Part shown: positions 1 to 8,664 of the stretch, one piece after another
How positions within the stretch are numbered: position 1 is the stretch's first letter
Layout: each line of letters begins with the position of its first letter
DNA from: DASZBX01 sp035943635
GTDB lineage: Bacteria > Actinomycetota > Actinomycetes > Streptomycetales > Catenulisporaceae
Direction: 5' to 3'
Assembly: GCA_035943635.1 (NCBI GenBank)
Contig: DASZBX010000055.1
Location: forward strand, 62,001-126,000
Length of the DNA stretch: 64,000 nucleotides
Made by a program: the position numbers and the translations under genes
The notes under the pieces: model-generated
The model's database searches: none
Seen by the model: only the letters and a program-made list of their open reading frames with translations
What the model was told of the DNA's origin: nothing

Positions 1-1
1 G

Positions 2-445
2 ACCATCCTGGCCGAAGCCTGCGAACTACTCGCCGCCCACCCCGAACACCGCACCGAGATCACCCGGCTCATCCCGCTGCTGGCCCAGCCGCTCTCCCGG
101 CACCACACCGAGATCGCCCTGGCCGGCTGGCCCACCGTCCTGGTCGGCCCCGCCTCCCGCGCCAGCGGCCTACTCGCCCTCGCCGCCCACGACGGCCCGA
201 AGGCGACCGAATACTTCCGCACCGCCGAACGCCTCGCCCGCACCTCCCCGCCCCTGATGGCCCGACTACGCGCCGACCAGGCCCGAGCTCTGCTGCTGCC
301 GAACCCGGAGACCGGCGCCGGACCGAACACCGAGGAGGCCGCGCACCTGCTGGCCTCGTCGCTCAAACGGGCCGAGACCCTCGGCATGGCCCGCCTGGCC
401 GAGCAGGTCCGCGAACTCCAGGCGGGCCTGCCGAAGCAGAATTGA
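2..445 (+). CDS. C-terminal end of a large TPR/ATPase-type transcriptional regulator (truncated by window edge)
   Basis: The frame is open from base 2 to the TGA at 443-445, giving about 147 residues with no start in the window. The sequence is helical and Ala/Leu/Arg rich, with repeats such as TEYFRTAERLARTSPPLMARL and a final helix SLKRAETLGMARLAEQVREL. This is the style of the C-terminal TPR-like region of AfsR/SARP, LuxR or adenylate-cyclase-type ATPase regulators of actinomycetes. No DNA-binding helix is visible in this part, so the exact class is open. The next gene is convergent and ends 7 bases away. Confidence 0.55.
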   Translation, partial: TILAEACELLAAHPEHRTEITRLIPLLAQPLSRHHTEIALAGWPTVLVGPASRASGLLALAAHDGPKATEYFRTAERLARTSPPLMARLRADQARALLLPNPETGAGPNTEEAAHLLASSLKRAETLGMARLAEQVRELQAGLPKQN

Positions 446-451
446 CCAGCC

Positions 452-1201
452 TCAGCTGCCGGGCCGCTCCAACTGCGCGATGAACTTGCGGCTGAACAGG
501 TACGCGTCCCCGGGCCAGCGGGCCGAGACGTACGACCCGTCTTCGACCACGAACGCGTGCGTGTCGTCGGTCGCGGTCCCCCGGGTGGAGAGCACGCGCG
601 GGCCGCGGACGAACTGGCGTCGGTCATCGAGCGCGGCGACCACCTCGTCCTGCACGTACGCCGGATACGTTCGGTAGTAGCGTCCGAGCCGCCACGCGGT
701 CAGCAGGAAGGCGCCGCGTTCCATGTACTTGGGCAGGCACGTCGTGTTGCGCCCGGCCAGGACGCTGCGGCCGGTGCCGGGGTCCGTGGTCCGGGCCAGC
801 ACGAGCACGCCGTGGCAGATCGCGCCGACCGGGCGGCCGGTCGCCCAGAACCGGGCCACCTTCTCCCGCAGCACGGCCGAGCCGAGGTACTGCTTCATCC
901 CGGGCGCGTGCCCGCCGGCCAGGATCAGGCCGTCGTAGTCGGTTGGTTCCACCTGCGCCCAGGCGGCCGGGGACTGGAACGCCGCCGTGGCCGCCATCCG
1001 GTGGTAGAACGCGGCCGGTTCCGGCTCCGCGCCGAGCTTGCCGAAGACCACGCCGTCCAGCAGCCGCTGGTCGGCGGCCGGGGTGGCGCCGAGCTCGGTG
1101 GCGAAGACGACCTCGTGCCCGGCCTGCGTCAGCAGCTGCCAGGGCACGGACACCTCCGTGACGTCGAACTCGTGGTCCGGCAGGGGCAGGAGAACGCGCA
1201 T
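452..1201 (-). CDS. DJ-1/PfpI family protein (type 1 glutamine amidotransferase-like)
   Basis: 249 residues starting MRVLLPLPDHEFDVTEV. The strand-nucleophile elbow reads GAICHGVLVLAR, with the Cys of the DJ-1/PfpI superfamily, preceded by LILAGGHAPGM. Members include chaperone/glyoxalase and amidase-like enzymes; the precise reaction cannot be given. An upstream in-frame ATG at 1210 also exists, but neither start has a Shine-Dalgarno sequence. A TAACAA -10-like box at 1215-1210 would place the transcript start at about 1203, so a near-leaderless start at 1201 is preferred. An extended frame further upstream overlaps the next gene and is spurious. Confidence 0.8.
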   Translation of the reverse strand: MRVLLPLPDHEFDVTEVSVPWQLLTQAGHEVVFATELGATPAADQRLLDGVVFGKLGAEPEPAAFYHRMAATAAFQSPAAWAQVEPTDYDGLILAGGHAPGMKQYLGSAVLREKVARFWATGRPVGAICHGVLVLARTTDPGTGRSVLAGRNTTCLPKYMERGAFLLTAWRLGRYYRTYPAYVQDEVVAALDDRRQFVRGPRVLSTRGTATDDTHAFVVEDGSYVSARWPGDAYLFSRKFIAQLERPGS

Positions 1202-1250
1202 GCGAATCATTGTTACGCAAGGGACGCGGTTCGTCAGGCTGTTGGCGGGA

Positions 1251-2102
1251 TCACGCCACCGCGCGCGGCGCCCGGCCGGGCCGTTCTGGCCGCCGGGCGG
1301 GCGCGCCGAACCGCACCGGCACGCCGGGGGAGTACAGCACGCTGTCCGGCGGCCCGGCCGGCTGCGGCAACCCTGCTGCGCAGATGAGGTCCTCGTCGTA
1401 ATGCAGCAGCTCGGCGCGGTAGAGCGGCCAGCGCGGGTGCTCGTTCGGCAGGTAGATCGGCCGCCCGAACCAGGCGTTGTGCAGACCCCAGCGCGCGGTG
1501 ACGAAGTGCTCGACCGGGGTCGGGTCGTCGACCGGCGCGCCGATCCGGATGCCGATACTGCTGCGCGCGCCGACCGGCCCGGGCCAGCGGCGGCGGCTCG
1601 TGTAGTCGAGAACGTCGCCGGAGATATCGGCGATGTCAGAGCTGTTCCCGCTCCGGCTGCGATCGCGGCGCACGGACATCTTGGCCCACACATACGGCAA
1701 CCGGAACCCGATCCGGGCCGCGAGCACCGGCAGCAGCCGCGAGGCCTCCAGTGACCGGAACACCACCCCGCGCCGGCCGTGGGCGTCGACGGAGTACAGC
1801 CGCACGTTCGTCTCCGGGAAACTGCCCAGATACGGCAGCCCCGGCAGCCCCAACCAGCCGATCCGGTGCATTCGGAACGCGATCAGGCCGACGTACGTGA
1901 CCCCGTCGATCACGTCCGGCGCCGCGCCGACCGGCAGCAACGGCGCGACCACCTCCGGCGCCACCGCCCAGTGCAGAAACGCCAGATCCAGCCAGGACTG
2001 GGTCAGCAACGTCCGCCCGCCCAGCCCCGGCGCATCCGGCATGACCGGCTCGGGCGTCGCCACCGAGGACGGGTTCGCGGCCGCAGCCGTGGGATCAGCC
2101 AT
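1251..2102 (-). CDS. DUF2071 / YqjF-like protein
   Basis: 283 residues. The N-terminal half contains SWLDLAFLHWAV...VAPLLPVG, DGVTYVGLIAFRM, GLPYLGSFPETNVRLY and GRRGVVFRSLEASRLLPVLAAR, which is the order of conserved blocks in the YqjF/DUF2071 family (acetoacetate-decarboxylase-like fold). The C-terminal half has HFVTARWGLH and a Pro/Arg-rich end. The biochemical role of the family is unknown. It lies 41 bases upstream of the DJ-1 gene on the same strand and is divergent from the broken small gene at 2186, so the 83-base gap holds its promoter. Confidence 0.75.
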   Translation of the reverse strand: MADPTAAAANPSSVATPEPVMPDAPGLGGRTLLTQSWLDLAFLHWAVAPEVVAPLLPVGAAPDVIDGVTYVGLIAFRMHRIGWLGLPGLPYLGSFPETNVRLYSVDAHGRRGVVFRSLEASRLLPVLAARIGFRLPYVWAKMSVRRDRSRSGNSSDIADISGDVLDYTSRRRWPGPVGARSSIGIRIGAPVDDPTPVEHFVTARWGLHNAWFGRPIYLPNEHPRWPLYRAELLHYDEDLICAAGLPQPAGPPDSVLYSPGVPVRFGAPARRPERPGRAPRAVA

Positions 2103-2185
2103 GAGCCCAGCATCGCAGACCGGCCCCCTCTCCGATTGCCGGCGCGGCCGGATGCGCTGTCAGCTGCTCCCGCTATCGTCTGATC

Positions 2186-2588
2186 ATGGCAACCCGACCT
2201 TCCGACAACTGGCGCGAATGGGTCCAGGAGGAAGAACGCGAACTCGCGGCAGGCGCGCTCGACCCGGAAGAGGCCGGCGCGGCCGCGCTGTTTGCCGGAA
2301 ACCCTGCTCGCCCGCACCGACGAGGTGCTCGCTGCGTTCGAAGCAGACCTTGCGCCGGTCCGCGAACCGTCCGACCAGCAGGTCATGGCGATGGTGCAGC
2401 ATGTCGTCCTCGGCCTGAACGAGGTCAACCGCGAGCACAACGGCCGCGGCTACGAGACGGGCGAACGCGAGCAGCTGTGCCTGTACATCGACAAAACCCT
2501 GACTGAGGCCGGTGTCGACGTCCAGGCTTTGGCCTCGCGCCGCGGGATCGGCCGTTATGCGATCACCGATGAGTGGCGCAGATGGTGA
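2186..2588 (+). pseudogene. Small conserved protein broken by a single-base frameshift
   Basis: The first frame starts ATG at 2186 (MATRPSDNWREWVQEEERELAAG) and runs to about 2290. The second frame continues sensibly from there, PETLLARTDEVLAAFEAD through REQLCLYIDKTLTEAG, to a TGA at 2586-2588. The switch falls in a short T run (ctgtttgcc, 2288-2296). Removing one T gives one ~133-residue acidic, helical protein. Either a sequencing error or a recent frameshift explains it. The product is not recognised. The two halves have the same base composition as the neighbours, so decay is recent if real. Confidence 0.55.
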
Positions 2589-2705
2589 CCGCGGCCGGGG
2601 AACCGCTCCGCTGAGGGCTGAGTCTGATCTTTGTGAGCCCGAATCGACGCAGTGGTACAGACCAGGTACCGGCAAGGGTCTCGGGCACGGGGACAGGAGA
2701 CCGCA

Positions 2706-4250
2706 GTGGGCGACGGGGACGGGATCGGGCGGCGCAGCCTGCTCGGCGGCGCGCTGAGTGCCACGGCCGCGAGTGCGGCGTTGGCCGCGTGCGGCGGGCC
2801 GGGCGCGGCGCCCCCGCGGCCGGCGGAGCCGACCCAGGCCGGGACGCTGCTGCCCCGGCCGGGGCAGACCCCGGCCGGCGATCCGGACTGGCGGTTGACC
2901 TCGGCCGGTCCGCCGAACGCGATCGAGGGCTACACCGACAAGGTCAGCGTCCGGCCGGGCGAGCAGGTCGGGCTGTACGCCTCGACCACCGGGACCTCGT
3001 TCACCGTGCGGGCCTACCGGGTCGGCTGGTACGGCGGCGCGCAGGCCGCGCTGGTCTGGCAGTCGGGCCCGGTGCCGGGCCGGGCTCAGGCCGCGCCGCA
3101 GTACGCCGCGCCGACCCGGACCGTGAGCGCCGCGTGGGAGCAGAGCCTGAGCTTCTCGACCACCGGGTGGCCGGAGGGCGCGTACCTGCTGCGGATGGAC
3201 GCGGACAACGGCCACCAGCGCTACATCCCGTTCGTCGTCCGCTCGGCCACCGCCGCCGGGAAGGTGCTGCTCATGCACGCCCCGGCAACCTGGCAGGCCT
3301 ACAACACGTGGAACGGCTACGACCTCTACCAAGGCCCCGACGGCAACTACGGCACGCGCTCGTACGTGGTCAGTTTCGACCGTCCGTACGATGACGTCGG
3401 CGCGGTCAAGTTCCTGACGTACGAGCGCGCGGTCGTCGTCCTGGCCGAGCGGCTCGGCCTGCCGTTGGCCTACACGACTGGCCTGGACGTGCACGCAGAC
3501 AGGAGCGTGCTCGATGGCGCGTCGGCGATCGTCTCGCTCGGCCACGACGAGTACTGGACGCCCGAGCAGCGCCAGTACGTCACCGCTGCCCGCGACGCCG
3601 GGACCAACCTGGCGTTCCTCGGCGCGAACACCTGTTTCCGGCGGATCCAGTTCCGCGACACCCCGCTCGGCACCAACCGTGCCGTGGCCTGCTACAAGTC
3701 CTCGTACACCAAGGATCCGCTGTATCCGGCCCAGCCGGACCTGGTGACCACGGACTTCCGGGTGGCGCCGGGCGCGGATCCGGAGTCGTCGATGACCGGC
3801 GTGCTCTACGAGGGCTACCCGGTCGACGCGCCGTACGTCGTGTACAGCCCGGACCACTGGCTGTTCGCCGGGACCGGCGTGACCCGCGGCGAGAGCTTCG
3901 CGCACCTGGTCGGGGTCGAATACGACCGGGTCACGCCGTCCGCCCCGACGCCCCGGCCGATCCAGATACTGGCGCACTCGCCGCTGGTGTGCGACAAGAC
4001 GCACAGCTTCTCGGACTCGGCCTACTACACGGTGCCCGGCGGCGCGGGCGTGTTCGCCTCGGGCACGATGCGTTGGGTCGAAGGGCTGATGGCCGGCACC
4101 CGGGATGACGGCGGCGACCACGCGATGGACGCGCGGACCGGAGCGTTCGTCACGCAGGTCACGGAGAACTTGCTCAAGGCCTTCGCCGTCGGCCCGGCCG
4201 GGAAGAACCAGCCGGTACCCGCGGACAACGTGCAAGAGGTCTACCTCTGA
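2706..4250 (+). CDS. Tat-exported lipoprotein with N,N-dimethylformamidase large-subunit-like domain
   Basis: 514 residues from GTG 2706, chosen because AGGAGA lies six bases upstream; earlier in-frame codons have no ribosome site. The N-terminus has twin arginines (RRSLLGG, residues 9-15) and a lipobox LAAC with Cys29, so it is predicted to be Tat-exported and lipidated. Blocks YRVGWYGG, WPEGAYLLRM, YNTWNGYDLYQ, SLGHDEYWTPEQR and GANTCFRRIQF are those of the DMFase large-subunit family. The known enzyme cleaves dimethylformamide, but secreted actinomycete relatives have no known substrate. It stands alone, 129 bases before the polyphosphate kinase. Confidence 0.75.
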   Translation: MGDGDGIGRRSLLGGALSATAASAALAACGGPGAAPPRPAEPTQAGTLLPRPGQTPAGDPDWRLTSAGPPNAIEGYTDKVSVRPGEQVGLYASTTGTSFTVRAYRVGWYGGAQAALVWQSGPVPGRAQAAPQYAAPTRTVSAAWEQSLSFSTTGWPEGAYLLRMDADNGHQRYIPFVVRSATAAGKVLLMHAPATWQAYNTWNGYDLYQGPDGNYGTRSYVVSFDRPYDDVGAVKFLTYERAVVVLAERLGLPLAYTTGLDVHADRSVLDGASAIVSLGHDEYWTPEQRQYVTAARDAGTNLAFLGANTCFRRIQFRDTPLGTNRAVACYKSSYTKDPLYPAQPDLVTTDFRVAPGADPESSMTGVLYEGYPVDAPYVVYSPDHWLFAGTGVTRGESFAHLVGVEYDRVTPSAPTPRPIQILAHSPLVCDKTHSFSDSAYYTVPGGAGVFASGTMRWVEGLMAGTRDDGGDHAMDARTGAFVTQVTENLLKAFAVGPAGKNQPVPADNVQEVYL

Positions 4251-4344
4251 TCCGCGCCCGGCCGGCGGGCTCGGCGGGGCGTGGTCGCCGAGGTCGGGAC
4301 GGGCCCGGTGACCTGGGCAGTCGCCCGGATGCAGCCGGGGACGT

Positions 4345-4373
4345 TTGCTTGGATCGCCCAGCGGCGATCTAAT
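4345..4373 (+). promoter_or_regulatory. Promoter of the PPK2 gene, leaderless type
   Basis: TTGCTT (4345-4350), a 17-base spacer, and TCTAAT (4368-4373). The expected transcription start is about six bases further on, at the ATG itself (4379). No Shine-Dalgarno sequence precedes that ATG, so the mRNA is probably leaderless. This also supports the long start that includes the lysine-rich tail. Confidence 0.5.
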
Positions 4374-4378
4374 GGGGC

Positions 4379-6439
4379 ATGGCGTCTACCAAACCGGCCT
4401 CAGGCCCCGAGCCCACGTCCGTCCCCCAGCCCGCGGTCACGCCGCAGGCTCCACCCGCGACGCCGCGACCGGCCAAGTCCACCACGAAGTCCACGGCGGC
4501 GAAGACCACGCCGGCCGGCCCCGCGGCCGCCGAGCCCGCGGCGACCAAGACCGCGGCGAAGTCCACGGCCAGGCCCGCGGCCCGATCGACGGCGGCGACC
4601 ACCAGCGCGAGCACCGCTAAGACCACTGCGAAAGCTCCGGCCAAGGCACCCGCCGGGGCCCCGGCTAAGACTGCTGCGACTCCGGCGAAGACGACTGCGA
4701 AGGCTCCGGCCAAGGCACCGGCGAAAGCTCCGGTCAAGACCACGCCGGGGACCGCGGCGAGCAAGGTCACGACTGGTCAGGTCACGGCCGGCCAGGTCAC
4801 GGCGGGTACGGTTCCGGTCCCGACCCCGGCTCCGGCTCAGGCCGAGACCTCGCCGCCCAAGCCTCCGGCCAAGACCACGTCCAGCCGGGTCACGGCCAGA
4901 ACCGCGCCCACCAAGGCTGTGGCCGCTCCGGCTGCCGTCGTGCCGCCCGCAGAACCTGCCGCTCCGGCCGCCGCGGCCGCGTTCGTGCCGGTGACCCTGT
5001 CCGCTGCCGAGGCTCCCGCAGTGGTGCCCCCGGCCGCGACGGCGCCGGAGTCCGAGGCGCTGCCGGTGCCGGTTTCGGCGACGGTCACCGCGCCGGTGTC
5101 AGAGCCCGCATCCGAGGCCGCACCGGAAGCCGAAGCAGTGCCCGCGGCCGCAGCCGATGCGGCGACCCCGGCCGAAGCCGAGACTCCGGTTGCTGCTTCC
5201 TCGAAGACCAAGAAGCCGTCGAAGTCCGAGACCAAGCCCGCAGCCAAGTCCAAGGCCAAGCCCACAGCCAAACCCAAGGCCAAGTCCGAAGCCAAGGCCA
5301 AGCCCGAACCCGAGCAGAAGACCAAGCCGAAGTCCGAAACCAAGGCCGAGGCCAAACCCAAGTCGGAAGCCAAGGCTGAGCCGCAGTCCGAAACCAAGTC
5401 GGCGGCCAAGAGCAAGTCCAAGGCCGAGGCCAAGCTCGGAGCCAAGCCGGAAGCCAAGTCCGACCCGAAGGCCGCTCCCCAGCCGGAATCGAAGCCCTCG
5501 GCCAAGTCCGACCCGAAGGCCGAAGCCACACCCGACCCGAAGCCCGAAGCGAAATCCAAACTCAAGCCCAAGCGCTCCTCCTCCCGCCCCACCCCCTTCA
5601 GCGACATGCTGCGCTGCCCGCCCGGCCGCGTAGACCTGAGCAAGATCGCCACGGACTCGATCGAGGGCGCGGTCGGCACGTCCGAGAACGTCAAGGAGCG
5701 CACGCTCGCCGAGCTGGCGGCCGTGAACACCCGGCTGAGCGACCTGCAGGAGCGCCTCTTCGCCTCCTCGCGCGGCGCCGACGACAACCGCCGGGTGCTG
5801 CTGATCCTGCAGGGCATGGACACGGCCGGAAAGGGCGGCGTGGTCGGCCACGTGGTCGGCACGTTCAGCCCCTACGGCGTGCAGCTGACCGCGTTCAAGG
5901 CGCCGACCGCCGAGGAGCGCTCGCACGACTTCCTCTGGCGGATCCGCAAGGCCGTGCCGGACGCGGGCTACGTCGGCGTGTTCGACCGCAGCCACTACGA
6001 GGACGTCCTCATCGCCCGGGTCCGTTCGCTCGTGCCGCAGAAGGAGTGGTCGGCCCGGTACGGCCTGATCAACGACTTCGAGCGGGAACTGGCCGACGAC
6101 GGGTGCACGGTCGTCAAGTGCTTCCTGCACGTCTCGCCGGAGGTCCAGCGCAAGCGGCTGCTGGCCCGGCTGGAGGACGAGACCAAGCTGTGGAAGTACA
6201 ACCCGGCCGACGTCGACGAGCGCGCGATGTGGCCGCAGTACCAGAAGGCGTACGAAGCGGCGCTGGAGAAGTGCTCCACCGAGTCCGCGCCCTGGTTCAT
6301 CGTGCCGGCCGACCGCAAGTGGTACCGGAACTTCGCGGTCGCCAACCTGATCCTCGAAGCCTTCGAAGGCCTGGACCCGAAGTGGCCGCGCGGCGACTTC
6401 AACCTGTCCAAGGAGAAGGCGCGGGTCAAGGCGGCCTGA
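4379..6439 (+). CDS. ppk2: Polyphosphate kinase 2 with a ~400-residue lysine/alanine-rich N-terminal extension
   Basis: 686 residues. From about residue 410 there is a normal PPK2 kinase domain: Walker A GMDTAGKGG (residues 479-487), lid/Walker B region GVFDRSHYEDVL, and C-terminal WYRNFAVANLIL. PPK2 enzymes transfer phosphate between polyphosphate and nucleotides. Residues 1-405 are low complexity: an Ala/Pro/Lys/Thr part with KAPAKAP repeats (histone H1-like), an Ala/Pro/Val/Glu part, and a Lys/Glu/Ser part with KSEAKAKPE-like repeats. Typical PPK2 proteins are about 250-300 residues. An internal ATG at 5606 (Met410) could give the kinase alone. The tail may bind DNA, polyphosphate or ribosomes; that is inference. 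Confidence 0.85.
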   Translation: MASTKPASGPEPTSVPQPAVTPQAPPATPRPAKSTTKSTAAKTTPAGPAAAEPAATKTAAKSTARPAARSTAATTSASTAKTTAKAPAKAPAGAPAKTAATPAKTTAKAPAKAPAKAPVKTTPGTAASKVTTGQVTAGQVTAGTVPVPTPAPAQAETSPPKPPAKTTSSRVTARTAPTKAVAAPAAVVPPAEPAAPAAAAAFVPVTLSAAEAPAVVPPAATAPESEALPVPVSATVTAPVSEPASEAAPEAEAVPAAAADAATPAEAETPVAASSKTKKPSKSETKPAAKSKAKPTAKPKAKSEAKAKPEPEQKTKPKSETKAEAKPKSEAKAEPQSETKSAAKSKSKAEAKLGAKPEAKSDPKAAPQPESKPSAKSDPKAEATPDPKPEAKSKLKPKRSSSRPTPFSDMLRCPPGRVDLSKIATDSIEGAVGTSENVKERTLAELAAVNTRLSDLQERLFASSRGADDNRRVLLILQGMDTAGKGGVVGHVVGTFSPYGVQLTAFKAPTAEERSHDFLWRIRKAVPDAGYVGVFDRSHYEDVLIARVRSLVPQKEWSARYGLINDFERELADDGCTVVKCFLHVSPEVQRKRLLARLEDETKLWKYNPADVDERAMWPQYQKAYEAALEKCSTESAPWFIVPADRKWYRNFAVANLILEAFEGLDPKWPRGDFNLSKEKARVKAA

Positions 6440-6471
6440 GCACCGCCCCGGACAGGCACCAGACGAAACGA

Positions 6472-6503
6472 AGCGGGCCCGCGCACTCTCGAGCGGGCCC
6501 GCT
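6472..6503. terminator. Bidirectional terminator hairpin between ppk2 and the acyl-CoA ligase gene
   Basis: AGCGGGCCCGC (6472-6482) pairs perfectly with GCGGGCCCGCT (6493-6503) around a 10-base loop. It sits between two convergent genes, 33 bases after the ppk2 stop and 26 bases before the end of the minus-strand gene. No long T run follows, as is usual in actinomycetes. Confidence 0.75.
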
Positions 6504-6529
6504 CCCGTGTTCCATGGCCTGGAACCGGC

Positions 6530-8371
6530 TCACTTCCGGTACAGCGCCTCGATCTCCTCGGCGTGTTCCTTCGTCAGCACGTGCCGCTTGATGCCCAGCT
6601 TCGCCGACAGCTGCCCGCACTCCGGGGTCCACTCCACCGGCAGCACGGCGAACTTGCGGATCGACTCCGCCTTGGACACCGCCGTGTTCGCCGAGTCGAT
6701 CGCGGTCTGCAGTTCGGCCAGCAGCGCCGGGTCCTCGACCAGGTCGGCGACCGGGGTCTGCGGGTCCCGGTCGTTGCGCTTGAGCCAGCCGGGCAGCGAC
6801 TCCGGGTCCAGGGTGAGCAGGGCCGCGATGAACGGCTTGCCGTCGCCCACGACGATCGACTGCGCCACCAGCAGGTGCGCGTTGATCCGGTCCTCCAGCA
6901 CGGCCGGGGCCACGTTCTTGCCGCCCGAGGTCACCAGCAGTTCCTTCTTGCGGCCGGTGATCGACAGGTAGCCGTCCTGGTCCAGGGCGCCGAGGTCGCC
7001 GGTGCGGAAGTAGCCGTCCTCGGTGAAGACCTCCTTGGTCGCGGCCTCGTTCTGCCAGTAGCCGGGGAAGACCTGCCGGCCCTTGATCTCGATCTCCCCG
7101 TCCTCGGCGATCCGGATCGTGGTGCCGGGCAGCGGCGGGCCGACCGTGCCGGCCTTGGCCTTCGGGTACGGGTTGACCGCGACGGCCGGGGCGGTCTCGG
7201 TCAGGCCGTAGCCCTCGCAGACGAACAGCCCGACCCCGCGGAAGAAGTGGGTCAGCCGCCCGCCCAGCGGCGCGCCGCCGGAGATCGCGTACTTGGTCCG
7301 CCCGCCCAGGGCGGCCCGCAGCCTGCCGTAGACCAGCCGGTCGAACAGGGCGTGCCGCAGCTTCAGCCCGGTCGGGATCCGGCCGGCCTCCTGGGCCTGG
7401 GACCAGGCGATCGCGGTGGCCGCGGCCAGGTCGAAGATCTTGCCCTTGCCCTCGCTGTGCGCCTTGGCCGCGGCCGAGTTGTAGACCTTCTCGAACACCC
7501 GCGGGATGGACAGGATGAAGGTCGGCTGGAAACCGCCGAGCTCCGCGACCACCTGCTTGGCGTCCGGGCAGTGGCCCAGCTTGGCCCGCGCGTGCAGGGC
7601 GCCGAGGTGGATGACCCGGGCGAACACGTGCGCCATCGGCAGGAACAGCAGGGTCGAGGCCTCCTCCTGCTCGCTGCTGCGGAACATCACGGTCAGGAAC
7701 TCGACCGCGTTGCCGACCTCGGCCAGCAGATTGCCGTGGGTCAGGATGCAGCCCTTGGGCCGGCCGGTGGTGCCCGAGGTGTAGATGATGGTTGCCACGG
7801 TGTCCGGGCCGAGCGCCGAACGGCGGGCGTCCAGGCCGGCGGCGGTGGCGTCCTCGTCGGCGCCCGCGTCGGCGGCGGCCTGGGTCAGGAGCGCGATCGC
7901 GCCCTGGCCGGCGCCTTCCTCGGGGTCGATCTGCCAGACGTTCCTCAACTCGGCGGCCTGCTCGCGGATCGACTCGACCACGGCGGTGTTCTCGGCGTGC
8001 TCGGTGAACACCGCCACCGCGCCGGAGTCGGACAGGATCCAGCCGACCTGCTCGGCCGAGGAGGTCTCGTAGACCGGCACGGTGATCGCGCCGGCCTCCC
8101 AGATCGCGAAGTCGAGCAGGGACCACTCGTACCGGGTGCGCGACATGATCGCCACCCGGTCCCCGGGCTGCACGCCGAGCGCGGCCAGGCCCGCCGCCGC
8201 CTGGCGCACCTCGCCGAGGAACGTGCGCGCGGTCACGTCGCGCCAGACCCCGTCCGTCTTGCGCCCGAGCACGGCCCGGTCGGGCTCCTCCTCGGCGTTG
8301 CGGTGCACGATGTCGGTGAGGTTCGCCCCCTCGGCCACCTCGTACAAGGGTTCGACACTGAATTCGCGCAC
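6530..8371 (-). CDS. Long-chain fatty-acid-CoA ligase (FadD15-like, AMP-forming)
   Basis: 613 residues from GTG 8371, preceded by AGGAG six bases upstream; the ATG 11 codons earlier has no ribosome site. Motifs of the ANL superfamily are in order: P-loop-like YTSGTTGRPKG (197-207), CEGYGLTETAPAVAVN, YFRTGDLGALDQDGYLSITGRKKELLVTSGGKNV, and a C-terminal lysine in LSAKLGIKR. It activates fatty acids to acyl-CoA at the inner face of the membrane for beta-oxidation or lipid synthesis. It is a single gene, with a 293-base upstream gap. Confidence 0.9.
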   Translation of the reverse strand: MREFSVEPLYEVAEGANLTDIVHRNAEEEPDRAVLGRKTDGVWRDVTARTFLGEVRQAAAGLAALGVQPGDRVAIMSRTRYEWSLLDFAIWEAGAITVPVYETSSAEQVGWILSDSGAVAVFTEHAENTAVVESIREQAAELRNVWQIDPEEGAGQGAIALLTQAAADAGADEDATAAGLDARRSALGPDTVATIIYTSGTTGRPKGCILTHGNLLAEVGNAVEFLTVMFRSSEQEEASTLLFLPMAHVFARVIHLGALHARAKLGHCPDAKQVVAELGGFQPTFILSIPRVFEKVYNSAAAKAHSEGKGKIFDLAAATAIAWSQAQEAGRIPTGLKLRHALFDRLVYGRLRAALGGRTKYAISGGAPLGGRLTHFFRGVGLFVCEGYGLTETAPAVAVNPYPKAKAGTVGPPLPGTTIRIAEDGEIEIKGRQVFPGYWQNEAATKEVFTEDGYFRTGDLGALDQDGYLSITGRKKELLVTSGGKNVAPAVLEDRINAHLLVAQSIVVGDGKPFIAALLTLDPESLPGWLKRNDRDPQTPVADLVEDPALLAELQTAIDSANTAVSKAESIRKFAVLPVEWTPECGQLSAKLGIKRHVLTKEHAEEIEALYRK

Positions 8372-8606
8372 CTGCGGCTCCTGACGTCGTGGACAGCCCG
8401 GCATGCAGCAGCGGGGCGTCGGCCGTGCCCGCGGACGATTCCACGGACGCGCTTACATGGTCTCGCGTCGCGCCTGCGCGCGACAGTCTTCGAGGATCCG
8501 ATCGCCTGCGGGATGGTCGCGCGGCCGGCCGGGTCGGCTTCGTCGGCTTTCGACCGGAACTGTAAGGGGTGCGGGACCGACGCGTCAAAACCTCGACGGG
8601 AACGGC

Positions 8607-8650
8607 CCGGGCTCGCGGCCCGTGCGGGCGGCGCCGGCCTGCGAGCCCGG
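8607..8650 (-). terminator. Terminator of the GH25 muramidase gene
   Basis: CCGGGCTCGC (8607-8616) pairs perfectly with GCGAGCCCGG (8641-8650), 14 bases beyond the muramidase stop codon. The 24-base loop is itself G/C rich. The rest of the gap 8372-8664 shows no gene. Confidence 0.55.
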
Positions 8651-8664
8651 CCTGAGGGCGGTGG

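Noticed and set aside
452..1693. A 413-residue version of the DJ-1 protein
   Set aside because: The extra N-terminal part overlaps the DUF2071 gene in another frame and is Arg/Ser/Ala-rich noise; homology starts at MRVLLPL.
2184..4235. Long open frame (683 codons) opposite the DMFase-like gene
   Set aside because: It mirrors a gene with clear family motifs, has no ribosome site, and its product is Arg/Gly/His-rich, as expected from antisense reading of GC-rich codons.
4500..5600. Short repeats resembling a CRISPR or iteron array
   Set aside because: They follow codon periodicity of Lys/Ala/Pro/Glu repeats within an open frame that continues into PPK2; there are no constant repeat-spacer lengths.
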